64,000 bases of DNA from Pedosphaera parvula Ellin514 (lineage in GTDB: Bacteria; Verrucomicrobiota; Verrucomicrobiia; Limisphaerales; Pedosphaeraceae): positions 1 through 64,000 of the forward strand of contig NZ_ABOX02000035.1 in the NCBI RefSeq assembly GCF_000172555.1. The letters are read 5' to 3'. Positions 1 to 10,185 of the stretch are shown here, piece after piece. The notes under the pieces are model-generated. The model did no database searches. It was not told the DNA's origin and saw nothing but the letters and a program-made list of their open reading frames with translations. The position numbers and the translations under genes were made by a program. Numbering within the stretch: the stretch's first letter is position 1; each line of letters opens with the position of its first letter.

Positions 1-567
1 GATTTGTTCGGCGAACCCCTGCCCCAGGCAGAGCGTTAATCCAGGATACAAGCGCTCCATCATCGACAATTTCTGCATCATCGCAGGATCAGAATTGCCG
101 GACTGGATGGCCGTAAGGACTTTTTGTGGCAGTGAAAGATTGGTAACACTTGGAGTTTTGTGCAACAGCGTGTTCAGCGTGGTGCTCAAGGAAGCCAGGT
201 TTTCGCCCAGACTAAGTGATTGGTTCAGCAAAGTGTTGATGGTCCCTGTATCGGAAGCCTGGGCAATGTTCCCCCTGAGCGTGAAGCTGCCGGCATTGGT
301 GGGAAAGCCAGGTTTTCCATAGACTGCCAGTTTCTTGCCAGCCAATAATTGAGGCGAAGGCGAACCAAGCACGATATAGGACCAATCGTGATTGCCACTA
401 TCTTTGATGGTAGTCCCAACGGAAAACACCAGATTGGACAATGGAGTTTGGGCGTTCGCGGTAAACGCTCCCAGCATCAGAGATAGACAGAGCCAGAAAG
501 TCGTAACGACCGTCTCCCCAGGTTTCCGCCCGGTGCCAAACTTCCGATATGAGGTTCTGCAATTCAT
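1..567 (-). CDS. Secreted protein of unknown function, partial (3' end beyond the window)
   Basis: An open frame on the minus strand starts with ATG at 567-565 and runs uninterrupted for 189 codons to the window edge. The ATG shares its A with the last base of the upstream gene's TAA stop (a TAATG junction), so translation is probably coupled. The N-terminus has a basic region, then a hydrophobic stretch (FWLCLSLMLGAFTANAQ) that fits a signal peptide cleaved after ANA near residue 39. The visible mature part is rich in Ser, Thr, Leu and Asn and shows no family I recognise. The overlap suggests it works with the giant LamG protein upstream, probably at the cell surface. Function unknown. Confidence 0.7.
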   Translation of the reverse strand, partial: MNCRTSYRKFGTGRKPGETVVTTFWLCLSLMLGAFTANAQTPLSNLVFSVGTTIKDSGNHDWSYIVLGSPSPQLLAGKKLAVYGKPGFPTNAGSFTLRGNIAQASDTGTINTLLNQSLSLGENLASLSTTLNTLLHKTPSVTNLSLPQKVLTAIQSGNSDPAMMQKLSMMERLYPGLTLCLGQGFAEQI

Positions 568-3500
568 TAGAAATCAAACGAGTAGTCGATGCCGCCATCA
601 TTAACAATGCCGGTGAGCGTCGCGCCAATGCAGCCATCGACACAGAACGGGCAATATCCAATTTCACCACAGACATTAGCCTCACCTTTCAACATTAATT
701 CCAGGCCGGAAGGGCCACTGGAGATGGACGTGCCGAGCGCCACATCCACATGGGCGCTGATGATGCACAAGAGAGAAGCATCCCCTGAAACCTTCTGGCG
801 CATGCCGATTTTTCCGGACCTTGGTCCATCCTGGTAGTAAGTGGCAGTGGTGACCCCGATGGTAATATCCAACGCACAGGACGATTCTCCGAATAAGATG
901 TCAGAGAGAGAAATGTCTCCTCCAAAGGCAATATAAAGACCGGTGAATTCCGTTGCGTGATCAAGCACTTTATCCGCCTCCGGATCAATAAATCGCAACG
1001 GGTCCAGGGAACAGGCATGCCCCGCGAACAGACCAGCCTGCACATTCACCGGTACGCCGATAATGGTTATTGTTCCCGCCGCCTTGGCTGCGAAAAAGTT
1101 TTCCAACTCTCCGACGGCAAACGTCGCTCCAATTTCGTTAATGCTGCACCCCTTAAAACCAACATGCCCCTTGATATCGATGAGGCCGCCCACTCCGAGC
1201 ACGTTCCCGCTTTGCACCGTCCATTTGCCCTCGATGCTCAGCGTGAGATTGCCTGGTATCCCGGTCCAACTCAACGGGACGTTTAATGCCCCGACCGTTA
1301 TCTCCGCCGCAGGCGGGCCGGCAGGAATGCAGTCCAGAGGAGTATTGTCGGAGTCCAGTTCCTTGATATCGAGGAATGCTGTGAAATGCATCTCATCCGG
1401 AAGATTCATCTGCACATCGGCATCAATATGAATTCGACGCAGTGAGTCTCCGTTGAAGGTGGGTGCTCCGCGCAGTTTTGCCGAGAGCATGGCTTTGCTC
1501 AAAAATCCCCCACCCTTGAAATTTTGGAATGCTCCATCGGTTGCCGACGCAATTTGGGATGTGAGGCCATCGCGAATGGCCTTATTGATCTGGCCAAAAA
1601 TCACATCAGTCAATTGGTTCAGGGCGAAGTCATCATCATAAAGAAACTGGCGAAACGATTTCTGATAGTTCCCCACCAACGGCGAACCGAGGAAGGCTAC
1701 CGTAAGACGTTCCCGAATGGCCTGCTTCACCTGTGCCGGATTGCCAGTCAGGTAATCAGTCGAACTCGCATTCAAGGAGACCAGCAAATTCGAGACGTTT
1801 AGACCTGCTGCCCCGGTGAATTGCTGCAGGCCTTTTGAATCATTAAGCGCCACCGTCAATGCCGAACTGAAATCACCGGTTCCAGCCGCTATTGAGCCCC
1901 GAAGTTGACTAAACTGGGCTCGCACATCCCTGAGCTGCTGCTCGGCTTCGGCCAGAGTTGGTTCGAGATCCGTTAGCAATTGGTTGACGGCATCATCACC
2001 CATGTTCGCCACGAATCCCAAGGCAGGGCCCTGGTCTTCCACCAGTTTTTGAATGATTGCCCGGACCACATGACGCTGGCCTTTAGAATCCTTTTCCAGC
2101 GCCCGGATGAACAAATTGAGAGTATCGTCCACGTCATTCAACGTGCCATTCATCTTTCCCAGCACTGAGTTGGCCTGGCCGGCCGAACCGTTCAGTCCGT
2201 TAATGGCGGTGTTCAAGCCGCTATTCACCCCACCCACCACCCCGTAAACACTGGTCAGTAATACAGCAGGATTTGTGCGTTGAATGTCTGTCAGTGCGGC
2301 GTAGATCTTGTCGACTACAGGATCCAGGGCGGGTTGAACAATGGGCCGGAAGAAACCACTGGCATCTTCACGCAAGGTATTTTGTAGACTGCGGAAACCG
2401 CTGGTAAGACCGGTGGAGGCCAACGCCGCCCCCAACTCCTGGCTGATTGCGTTTGAAATGGTATTTAACGGCTGGTTGATTTCATTGAGCGCATCATTGG
2501 CAAAGTCGAGGACTTTGATGCGTGGAAGTTGCACGCTAATATCCTGGGCAAAATCGAAGTCCACCTTGCCGGGTGTGATTTCTTTGAGGCGACTGTTCAC
2601 ATCCAGTACCGGCAGTTCCACCTTGGCATCAACGAAACCCGCGAAATTGCGAAGCACGGCGTTCCACTGCAAAGGATAATCAAATTTGGCAACTTCAATC
2701 CAATCCCGCTGCGCCCTGGGATGATAATCCTCGGTTGGAGAATTCCGATATTGTGCAATCGTAACCGCACCCGCCGGCCAACCATCGCTATGAGGATCGA
2801 ATTTGGAGGTATTGAAATAGTTTTGGGTGCCGACATTCCATCCACGATTTTGCCCCAGGCCGTCGGCTGCCGGCCAACCTCCCATCATCGCCATCTGTGA
2901 GGTATTTGTTCCGGTGGGAGTGATGTGCAGTTGAGCTTTGACATCCTCAAAGAACGGAGTGCGAATCTTTACCGTCAGATTGTAGAAACCGCTGTCCGGT
3001 TTGCCGACCGTCTCCCAGTTATTGAAATAACCTTCCGCGACGGTCGACAATTTGAAAGTGCTGCCACCCGAACCCTGCAAGGTAAGCTGGGCGGGCACCG
3101 GGAAACGCGAGTCAGCGCCACCCGCGACGTTGTCGAAGGGCGCAACCATATTGCCATTGGGTTTGAACCCTAGCGTAGCGTGAAAAGCCTGAGGGATAAA
3201 TGGCAAGCGGGTTTCCACACCTTCAACCAGGAATCGCGCACCGGTCCCGCAGGTGTCCGAGGCGGTGGGCCGAAACTCGATCGTCTGCGGGGTTATATCT
3301 GAGTTCCAATAGACCAAATGCTTTACTCCGCTGGAAGGCGGCACCTGTGCAGAATCCAGACCTCCGCGACAAACAAATTTCATACGAGCAAATTCCTGGG
3401 TAAAACCTGCAGGTACCGGCAAAGCCAGGGCACCGTCCGTTCGCGATTCCCAATTCTCACTATCAAGATACGAGAGTCGATAGCTGATAAAAGTGAATGC

Positions 3501-6500
3501 GTATCCGTATAAATTAAGATTGCTCGGAAATGTGGCGGCTTCGTGAATCCCACTCACGCCACCCGCACGCACGTAATACTTGGCCCGGGCCGTGAGTGGA
3601 TAAAATCCGGTGTCCTGACCACCAATGATGCTGCGCCCCTGCGCTGGTGCCCGGAAATTCGCGCCGGCATAGTTGGCAAAACCGCTGAGATAAGCTGCCT
3701 GACCGGGGCGCTCGATATAGTTGGGGTTCGCTTGATTCCCGACCCCAGTCAGCAACAAGGTGGATGGACGGTTAGGGTCGTTGCTGGAGGTTTGATCGAA
3801 CCGCAGGAAGGTCCCGGGCATATGATAGGCACCAACGCCAACATCACTGGTTCGCTGCGCAAAAATGCTCCCACCCGCAAATCCCCATGTCAGGTTTTGA
3901 GCAGGGACCGAGCCGAAGCCGAGAAGGCCGCCATCAACCGTGAAAGTAAGCTGCTGGCCATTCGGGGAAAAATTAAGCACAGCGGCGCTGATAGTGGCAC
4001 TACTGCAATTGGTATCCGAACAATCCCGCGCATAGGAGAGCGGGACAGCGCCGCTCAATGCGAGATAACTGTTGGTCGTATCAATGCGCCCATTTTGCAT
4101 GCTGAGCCGTCCACCAGATGTCGTTGGCGTTTGCGCCCCCGCAATTCGGCCGGAGTAAGGGAAGTGCGGACGCAGTTCGGGAGGATTGAGGGCCACTTGT
4201 GCCGACATTTGCGCGAAACCGTTCGTATCGGCAGTTACAGTTACTTGAGCCCCAGCCACCAAAGCTGCATTGCGATAGTATCCATCGTTTGAAACTCGAT
4301 TGGCAGTTTCCGGCTCTTTTAGAATGCTTTTATTCGCCAGCAGAACATCGTCTTCATCCTGTCGCACGAAATAGATGGCGTTTGGCGAATCGATGAGCAC
4401 TTGCCCTGCGCTGGGGAGCCATTTCAGATTAGGCGCTCCAACCCAGAATGGCTTGGTTTCCTCGACTGCATACCATGGCCCATTGGTGGTCAGAACTGAA
4501 TTCTGCGGGTTCAGACTGAGATCGAGCGGTATATTTGGAAAATCGATGCGTGCGCTCGTGGCGCGGGAGGTCAAACTGGTCCCAACACTGAAGCCCAAAG
4601 GAAGTTGAAGAGAAACCAGTGCGTTAATGCCACTGCTTGTCAGATTTATATTGGTCCGGGTGAAGCAAATGTTTTGAATACAATCGGTGTCGGGAACCGA
4701 GCCGGTGAGAGGAACAGAGGCTGAAGGTGTCAACGCATCGCCATTGTCGAAGATAATGGAATTGATCAAGCTACCGTTTCCATAATGATGGTCCGGCCTC
4801 GTAACGAGCGACCCGGAGTTGTTGTTCACGGCGAGTTGTGTGGTCAGTCCGCCGCTGCTAGGTGCTCCTGCCACCGGAGTGTTCGCGATGGACGTAAAGA
4901 CTGTTTGGATCGAACCAAAGAAAAGATTGCCGTTGAAATGAAGAAACCGTGCAAGTGGCAAATTTGATACTTCATCAGTAATAACGGGGTTACTAATCAC
5001 CTGATGAGAGAAGGCAACCGCAGTGGAATAAGTCTGGCTGACCGACTGAAGCTGACCTTGCGGCTCGACATTGATAACTGTGGTAATCGTCTTCATCGCA
5101 GTGGGAGTCAGCGGCGAGGAGGCGTTGTAGGAATCCAAAATATACAGATTCGAGTACATGGAGGTCGGCTTAAGAGGTACGCCTTGTGACGATGCATTGG
5201 TCATCACGGGATTGATGAACGTACTCACCGATACCGGGGTTGGAGCATCTCCGTAGTCGTAGAATCGCCAAAGACTGGCCTGCGCATTCAGAGGAAAAGT
5301 TTGAAAATTGGGGCTGTTCTGGATCGCCCAGGAGCGTCCGTAATTTGCCACATCCAAGGAACCAAGAAGATATTGCGAAGCATCACCGACGCGCGCGAGC
5401 GAACCCACGCGGGTAAAACCACCGGAGGCGATTCCGTTTGCCAGACCCGTAAGATCATTAATCGTTGTGCCGCTGGCCTCATTCATTTCATAAGCGGAAA
5501 TCAAGCCGCTTTCAGTCCCCGCCAGTGGTAGATGAGAATAACGATTTATATCAGTGCTGGTGAGGGCGGTGTTCCAAAGGGAGACATGATCAATCGACCC
5601 GTTGAAGAAAAGCGCGCCTCCGCCAGTGTATGCACCCAAACGCAGGCTCTCCGTAGTTGTCACTGCTGCAGGAGTTCCTGTCCAGGGTTGCGTGTTAACG
5701 AGCTGTCCATCGATGTAAGTGCGACCAGTGCTTGTGTCCACGACAAACGCGATATGATGCCACTGCCCATCGGCAACAAAACGATCGCTGGCATTGGTGA
5801 AGCCCGGATCAATGAAGCTGGTGCCACTGGCATAATACCAAGGGTCAATTCTCCCAGCGTTCAACCCGATTGCATACCCGTTCACGGAGTTTCCAACATA
5901 CTTTGTGACGATGCCTGGGTATGCGCCAGTGCTTTGGCTGGTCTTCACCCATGCCATGAGAGTTATGGGGAGAGTATCCTGAGCCGGCACATGAGGCATT
6001 ACAGCCTGGGCGTTAACGCCATTGCATTTAAGAGCAGTGGCCGCCACGGGCGAAAGCGGCAAAGGAGCGGTTGATGTCACCCATTGCGGTGAACCAACCA
6101 GACTGGCCACTAAGGCGGATGCACTGGAATCTGTCGCGGTCGCGCCGCTCCCCTCATCAAAATGCCACAGGGCCACTAAACCATCCTCTCCTCCCGCCAG
6201 GCGCCGATGTTTTATGTAATTCAGCGAGGCAACATCCAAAGTTTGATTCCAAACAGAAACCTCATCAATATCGCCGTGGAATCTCGTTGGATATAGGTTA
6301 TATCGCCCAATTTGCAATGGGTCAGCTGAAGAGGACACTCCAGCCGTGCCGGTCCATGCGCGGGAAGCCTTCTGCACTCCATCAACGATAAGCCTTCCTC
6401 CCGAGGCATCCACCACCAGAGCCACATGATGCCAGGCCCCATCTGCCAGAAGCCCACCATCCAGCCCAAGACCCCCGTCCCAGACGTAGGAACTTGAGTT

Positions 6501-6809
6501 TCGAAAATAGAATGCCCGTATATGCCCGGAGTAAAAAAATAAAGTCCACCCGTTGAACGAGCCATCCACATATTTACTCACCACCCCTCGAACCTGGGCA
6601 TCTTGATCCACGGTGCGAACCCACGCCGTGACAGTGAGAGGAAAGGCGTTGAAGGCCGCGCTGGAGGAAAGTTGAACGTAGCTATTCGTTCCATCATAGC
6701 GCAGAGCGGTTCCAGAGCCTGCCTGTGCCGGAAAGCAAATCAGAACGCAGCCTAGGAAAACAATCAGACAATTTCCAAGCCAGGTTTTGAAGTGGTGATT
6801 CGAAGGCAT
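567..6809 (-). CDS. Giant secreted protein with two N-terminal LamG (concanavalin A-like) domains
   Basis: About 2,080 residues. I prefer the ATG at 6809 because the signal peptide (LIVFLGCVLICFPAQA) follows directly; a GTG at 6830 in the same frame is the alternative, and neither has a clear ribosome binding site. Two similar LamG/jelly-roll domains lie at about residues 34-225 and 245-440. Each carries the WHHVA...VDG signature of LamG_3 domains (DGAWHHVALVVD and DGQWHHIAFVVD). The remaining roughly 1,600 residues are beta-rich and Asn/Ser/Thr-rich, with a helical part around residues 1330-1600 (repeated Asn-Leu-Ala patterns) and a cysteine-rich C-terminal region. LamG domains usually bind glycans or protein ligands, so a cell-surface adhesion or polymer-binding role is likely but inferred. 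It lies downstream of a Ser/Thr kinase and overlaps the next secreted gene. Confidence 0.85.
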   Translation of the reverse strand: MPSNHHFKTWLGNCLIVFLGCVLICFPAQAGSGTALRYDGTNSYVQLSSSAAFNAFPLTVTAWVRTVDQDAQVRGVVSKYVDGSFNGWTLFFYSGHIRAFYFRNSSSYVWDGGLGLDGGLLADGAWHHVALVVDASGGRLIVDGVQKASRAWTGTAGVSSSADPLQIGRYNLYPTRFHGDIDEVSVWNQTLDVASLNYIKHRRLAGGEDGLVALWHFDEGSGATATDSSASALVASLVGSPQWVTSTAPLPLSPVAATALKCNGVNAQAVMPHVPAQDTLPITLMAWVKTSQSTGAYPGIVTKYVGNSVNGYAIGLNAGRIDPWYYASGTSFIDPGFTNASDRFVADGQWHHIAFVVDTSTGRTYIDGQLVNTQPWTGTPAAVTTTESLRLGAYTGGGALFFNGSIDHVSLWNTALTSTDINRYSHLPLAGTESGLISAYEMNEASGTTINDLTGLANGIASGGFTRVGSLARVGDASQYLLGSLDVANYGRSWAIQNSPNFQTFPLNAQASLWRFYDYGDAPTPVSVSTFINPVMTNASSQGVPLKPTSMYSNLYILDSYNASSPLTPTAMKTITTVINVEPQGQLQSVSQTYSTAVAFSHQVISNPVITDEVSNLPLARFLHFNGNLFFGSIQTVFTSIANTPVAGAPSSGGLTTQLAVNNNSGSLVTRPDHHYGNGSLINSIIFDNGDALTPSASVPLTGSVPDTDCIQNICFTRTNINLTSSGINALVSLQLPLGFSVGTSLTSRATSARIDFPNIPLDLSLNPQNSVLTTNGPWYAVEETKPFWVGAPNLKWLPSAGQVLIDSPNAIYFVRQDEDDVLLANKSILKEPETANRVSNDGYYRNAALVAGAQVTVTADTNGFAQMSAQVALNPPELRPHFPYSGRIAGAQTPTTSGGRLSMQNGRIDTTNSYLALSGAVPLSYARDCSDTNCSSATISAAVLNFSPNGQQLTFTVDGGLLGFGSVPAQNLTWGFAGGSIFAQRTSDVGVGAYHMPGTFLRFDQTSSNDPNRPSTLLLTGVGNQANPNYIERPGQAAYLSGFANYAGANFRAPAQGRSIIGGQDTGFYPLTARAKYYVRAGGVSGIHEAATFPSNLNLYGYAFTFISYRLSYLDSENWESRTDGALALPVPAGFTQEFARMKFVCRGGLDSAQVPPSSGVKHLVYWNSDITPQTIEFRPTASDTCGTGARFLVEGVETRLPFIPQAFHATLGFKPNGNMVAPFDNVAGGADSRFPVPAQLTLQGSGGSTFKLSTVAEGYFNNWETVGKPDSGFYNLTVKIRTPFFEDVKAQLHITPTGTNTSQMAMMGGWPAADGLGQNRGWNVGTQNYFNTSKFDPHSDGWPAGAVTIAQYRNSPTEDYHPRAQRDWIEVAKFDYPLQWNAVLRNFAGFVDAKVELPVLDVNSRLKEITPGKVDFDFAQDISVQLPRIKVLDFANDALNEINQPLNTISNAISQELGAALASTGLTSGFRSLQNTLREDASGFFRPIVQPALDPVVDKIYAALTDIQRTNPAVLLTSVYGVVGGVNSGLNTAINGLNGSAGQANSVLGKMNGTLNDVDDTLNLFIRALEKDSKGQRHVVRAIIQKLVEDQGPALGFVANMGDDAVNQLLTDLEPTLAEAEQQLRDVRAQFSQLRGSIAAGTGDFSSALTVALNDSKGLQQFTGAAGLNVSNLLVSLNASSTDYLTGNPAQVKQAIRERLTVAFLGSPLVGNYQKSFRQFLYDDDFALNQLTDVIFGQINKAIRDGLTSQIASATDGAFQNFKGGGFLSKAMLSAKLRGAPTFNGDSLRRIHIDADVQMNLPDEMHFTAFLDIKELDSDNTPLDCIPAGPPAAEITVGALNVPLSWTGIPGNLTLSIEGKWTVQSGNVLGVGGLIDIKGHVGFKGCSINEIGATFAVGELENFFAAKAAGTITIIGVPVNVQAGLFAGHACSLDPLRFIDPEADKVLDHATEFTGLYIAFGGDISLSDILFGESSCALDITIGVTTATYYQDGPRSGKIGMRQKVSGDASLLCIISAHVDVALGTSISSGPSGLELMLKGEANVCGEIGYCPFCVDGCIGATLTGIVNDGGIDYSFDF

Positions 6810-6995
6810 TTGGTCAATACGCCACGGCACAGCGCAATCGCTTCGTTGCCGTGCTTCTTTTGCTCGTAATGTATGGCGCTAAATGCAAATTCAGCAGAAT
6901 TCTGTCACTCCGCCCGACGTATACAGGTCAGTTCAATATGGCTAAGAAGAATTAAAGGCTGTGGATTACAAAGTATTTTAAAAAAGTTTGATCTG

Positions 6996-9900
6996 CTAAT
7001 CAGATGGCAATTTGCCCACGTGATCCACAGCATCAAAAAACTGAACGGTATCCTCCCCGGTTGTGACCGCCAAGCGCTTCCCGTCACCAGTAAATTCGAT
7101 GAACGCACCGGCTTTTGGCATTTCAATGGAGAGCAATTCCCTCTGCGTTTTCAGATGCCAGAGCTTAACGGACTCGTGCAATCCCACTGACGCAAGTGTC
7201 TTTCCATCAGGTGAAAAGGAGACATCAGTAACTTCCTGCATATGGCCTGGAAGATCAAAAAGCCATTGACCCTTGGAGGTATTCCAAACTTTTATGGTTC
7301 CATCCATGCTCCCAGTGGCCAAACTTGTTGCATCCGGCGAAAACGCCAGGCCGCTGACGAAATCACGGTGTCCTTTGAGTTCCTTCTGAGATTTGCCGTC
7401 GGATTGATAAAGACGAACAGAATTTTCTCTTTCGAGGCTGACTGCCAATAGCTTTCCATCCGGTGCCAATTCAGCAGCCCGAATGGGAGGTTTTGGTCCC
7501 TGAGCACTCCAGGTCAATTTCCCGCTTTTTGCATCCCACACCCGGATAGTTCCGGAAACACCAATTGAAAAGAATTTTTTGTAATCCTGACTGAAACCAA
7601 AACATTCAAACGGCTTTTCCTTTGTCCGGGCGTACTCGAGTGTACATCCGGCATGCCCCCTGGCACCGGGCAGGCAAAATTCGAGGCATCCGGATTCCCT
7701 GTTAAGCAGGACAATATTTTGTCCCTCCGGACTAAAGCCGATGGCATTTTCTTCGCCCAGATCTGCAAGCTCCGTCTGCGTTTCAATGTTCCAAAGCCGC
7801 AACGCCTTGTTTGCCCCATTTTTCGTGACCAGAATTGCTTTTGTTCCATCAGAACTGAGAATGGGACGCTCGCCGGTGTTTAGCGGCAGGGACCGTTTTT
7901 GGGCCTGGATCTTTCCTGGCCAAAGCATTACTGCTTGATCCTTGCCACCGGAAGCCAGAAATCTTCCGTCGGGAGTCAATGCTGCACACCACACCTCGTT
8001 GCCATGTCCTCGTAATACCCCTTCAGTTTCCAAGGTGGCAGTATCCCATATTCGGATGGTTTGATCTGAGCCGGTAGTGACAATTTGCTTTCCGTTCGGG
8101 GAAAACATTGCTGACCAAACTGTCAGGTTATGTCCTTTTAATTTCCGCGGAGATACCAGCAAATCGAGTTCCCAGAGCGAGGCTTCATTTGACCAGTCAG
8201 TCGTCAGCAGCTTTTTTGAGTCAGGAGAAAATGTCACCGACCAGATCGGTTTCTGCGTTGAAATAGCACCTATCTTTTCTCCGGAAGCAACGTCCCAGAT
8301 TTCGACGTCATGTGAGGGCCCGGCTCCGGCCAGCCTTTTACCATCAGGAGAAAGCGCGACGGCTCTGGCTTTACTTGAAATTCCCTTTAATTTGGCACCG
8401 GTTCGATAATCCCGAAGCTCCACGAATCCGCTGCGCTCCCAAAAAAAAGGACTTGAGTGGGAGATCGCCACCACTGAACCTGTTTTTGACAGTGAGGCAA
8501 TCTGCCCGGGCAGTTCAGAAACCAGATGGAAATCTTTTGTGTCCCAAAATTTAACCTGATCGCCCGCTCCCGCAGTCATTACCAGATCTCTCTCAGGCGA
8601 AAAGCCTACCGACCAGACGGCACCTGGGGTGACTTCAAACGAGTGAATTAATTTCCTGCCTTTAACATCCCACAATTTTGCGGTTCCATCCTGACTGCCA
8701 GTTACGAGCCACTTTCCATCGGATGAAAATGCGATGCAAGTGACAATCCAAGCATGCCCGGTTAGGACTGCCAGCTGATCCCCCTCGCACTGATTCCACA
8801 AATAGAACCATTCAAAACCGCGCAAATCCACATCTCCAGCCTTGGGTTTTAAAGCCGAAAGTGTTCTTCTAGCGAGTCCATAGTCGCCCCTTTGGGCGGC
8901 CTGGGAAGCCACGCTCATGTCCGCAGCGTACAGATTAAGTGCCATTTTTCTACCATGCTCTTCGGCAATCCTCCGCTGGTTTGCCTCCCCCCTTGCAAGC
9001 AACTCCGCCCTGCTCCACTGTCCAAACACGGCCACGAATCCAAGCAGAATTACCATAGCCAGGGCGACCGTCAAAGCTGCCGGGACGGGATGCCTTCGAC
9101 ACCAAAGCGTAAGTTTTCTAACCGCTGAGACGGGCCGGGCCTTTATTGGTTTATTAGCGAGGAAGCACTCCAATTCCTCTGTCAATTCTCCGGCAGTTGC
9201 GTAGCGTCCCTCGGGTTGTTTCTGCAAACATTTCATACAGATCGTTTGCAGACTGATCGGAACGCTGGGGTTCAGTCTTCTCGGCGGTACCGGGTCTGCC
9301 GCTTGTAGCTGGGACAACACTTCAGGGATTGTTTCTCCCTGGAATGGCGGGCGACCAGTGAGTAAGTGATACAAAATACCCCCTAGTGAATAGACATCCG
9401 TGAAGGCGCCGGTGACGCTATGTTTTCCACCCACCTGCTCCGGGGCCATATAGTTGGGCGATCCCAAGGTTTGACCAGTGATCGTCAACCCGGCACGACT
9501 CTGAATTACTTTTGCCAAACCGAAGTCAGTAATATGTGGCTGGTCCAAATTATCTATGATTACATTGGAAGGCTTCAGATCCCGGTGGAGTACGCCTTGA
9601 CCATGCGCATAGTGAACCGCCTCTGAAATAGTCTTCAACAGTCGAGCGGCTCTGGCGGCGTTTAAAGGCCTTTGACTTGTCAAATCCGCCAGATTTTTTC
9701 CTTCGATATATTCCATGGAGAAATAATGATGTCCATCCTCCTCTCCAATTTCGTAAATACCGACGATGTTTGGATGGTGCAATCGAGCCGCAGCTTGGGC
9801 TTCGGTCTTGAAGCGTTGCACGAATTCTTCGCTCGAGAACGGACCATGCAAAACCATCTTCAGCGCGACGAGACGATTTAAACTCATTTGCCTGGCCCGA

Positions 9901-10109
9901 TAAACCACTCCCATACCGCCACGAGCGATCTCCTCAAGAATCTCGTAATCGCCCACTCGCCGGAGGGCATTTAGCATCTCGGAACCATCAGTGGGTTCTG
10001 AGGCTAGAAAACCAAAAGCAAGCCGGCCCAGGCACTTGGGACATAAGCCTCTCAGGGCGCGCTCGGATATTGACGCGCCACATTTCGAGCACTTTTTATC
10101 TGCCGTCAT
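6996..10109 (-). CDS. Membrane-anchored Ser/Thr protein kinase with N-terminal zinc ribbon and C-terminal WD40 propeller
   Basis: About 1,037 residues. Cys7-x2-Cys10 and Cys23-x2-Cys26 form a zinc-ribbon-like N-terminus. The kinase domain (about 54-320) has the glycine loop GGMGVV, the ATP lysine Lys84 (VALKMV), the catalytic HRDLKPSN loop (Asp177), the DFG motif at 195-197 and MAPEQ at 221-225, so it should be active. One helix (about 341-362) crosses the membrane. From about residue 440 to the end there are roughly ten WD40 repeats with repeated SPDGK...S.D.T...W strands, probably one or two propellers outside the cytoplasm. The ATG at 10109 is preferred to a TTG at 10118. An ECF sigma gene lies 76 bp upstream on the same strand, an arrangement known from ECF groups controlled by Hanks-type kinases. 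I infer that the kinase phosphorylates that sigma factor in response to an envelope signal. Confidence 0.92.
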   Translation of the reverse strand: MTADKKCSKCGASISERALRGLCPKCLGRLAFGFLASEPTDGSEMLNALRRVGDYEILEEIARGGMGVVYRARQMSLNRLVALKMVLHGPFSSEEFVQRFKTEAQAAARLHHPNIVGIYEIGEEDGHHYFSMEYIEGKNLADLTSQRPLNAARAARLLKTISEAVHYAHGQGVLHRDLKPSNVIIDNLDQPHITDFGLAKVIQSRAGLTITGQTLGSPNYMAPEQVGGKHSVTGAFTDVYSLGGILYHLLTGRPPFQGETIPEVLSQLQAADPVPPRRLNPSVPISLQTICMKCLQKQPEGRYATAGELTEELECFLANKPIKARPVSAVRKLTLWCRRHPVPAALTVALAMVILLGFVAVFGQWSRAELLARGEANQRRIAEEHGRKMALNLYAADMSVASQAAQRGDYGLARRTLSALKPKAGDVDLRGFEWFYLWNQCEGDQLAVLTGHAWIVTCIAFSSDGKWLVTGSQDGTAKLWDVKGRKLIHSFEVTPGAVWSVGFSPERDLVMTAGAGDQVKFWDTKDFHLVSELPGQIASLSKTGSVVAISHSSPFFWERSGFVELRDYRTGAKLKGISSKARAVALSPDGKRLAGAGPSHDVEIWDVASGEKIGAISTQKPIWSVTFSPDSKKLLTTDWSNEASLWELDLLVSPRKLKGHNLTVWSAMFSPNGKQIVTTGSDQTIRIWDTATLETEGVLRGHGNEVWCAALTPDGRFLASGGKDQAVMLWPGKIQAQKRSLPLNTGERPILSSDGTKAILVTKNGANKALRLWNIETQTELADLGEENAIGFSPEGQNIVLLNRESGCLEFCLPGARGHAGCTLEYARTKEKPFECFGFSQDYKKFFSIGVSGTIRVWDAKSGKLTWSAQGPKPPIRAAELAPDGKLLAVSLERENSVRLYQSDGKSQKELKGHRDFVSGLAFSPDATSLATGSMDGTIKVWNTSKGQWLFDLPGHMQEVTDVSFSPDGKTLASVGLHESVKLWHLKTQRELLSIEMPKAGAFIEFTGDGKRLAVTTGEDTVQFFDAVDHVGKLPSD

Positions 10110-10185
10110 GATTCCCAAAGATGCTGTTTTTGAGATTACTGCGAGCCAATATCCCGACAGTTACCAATTTTTGTTCCAGAGCAAA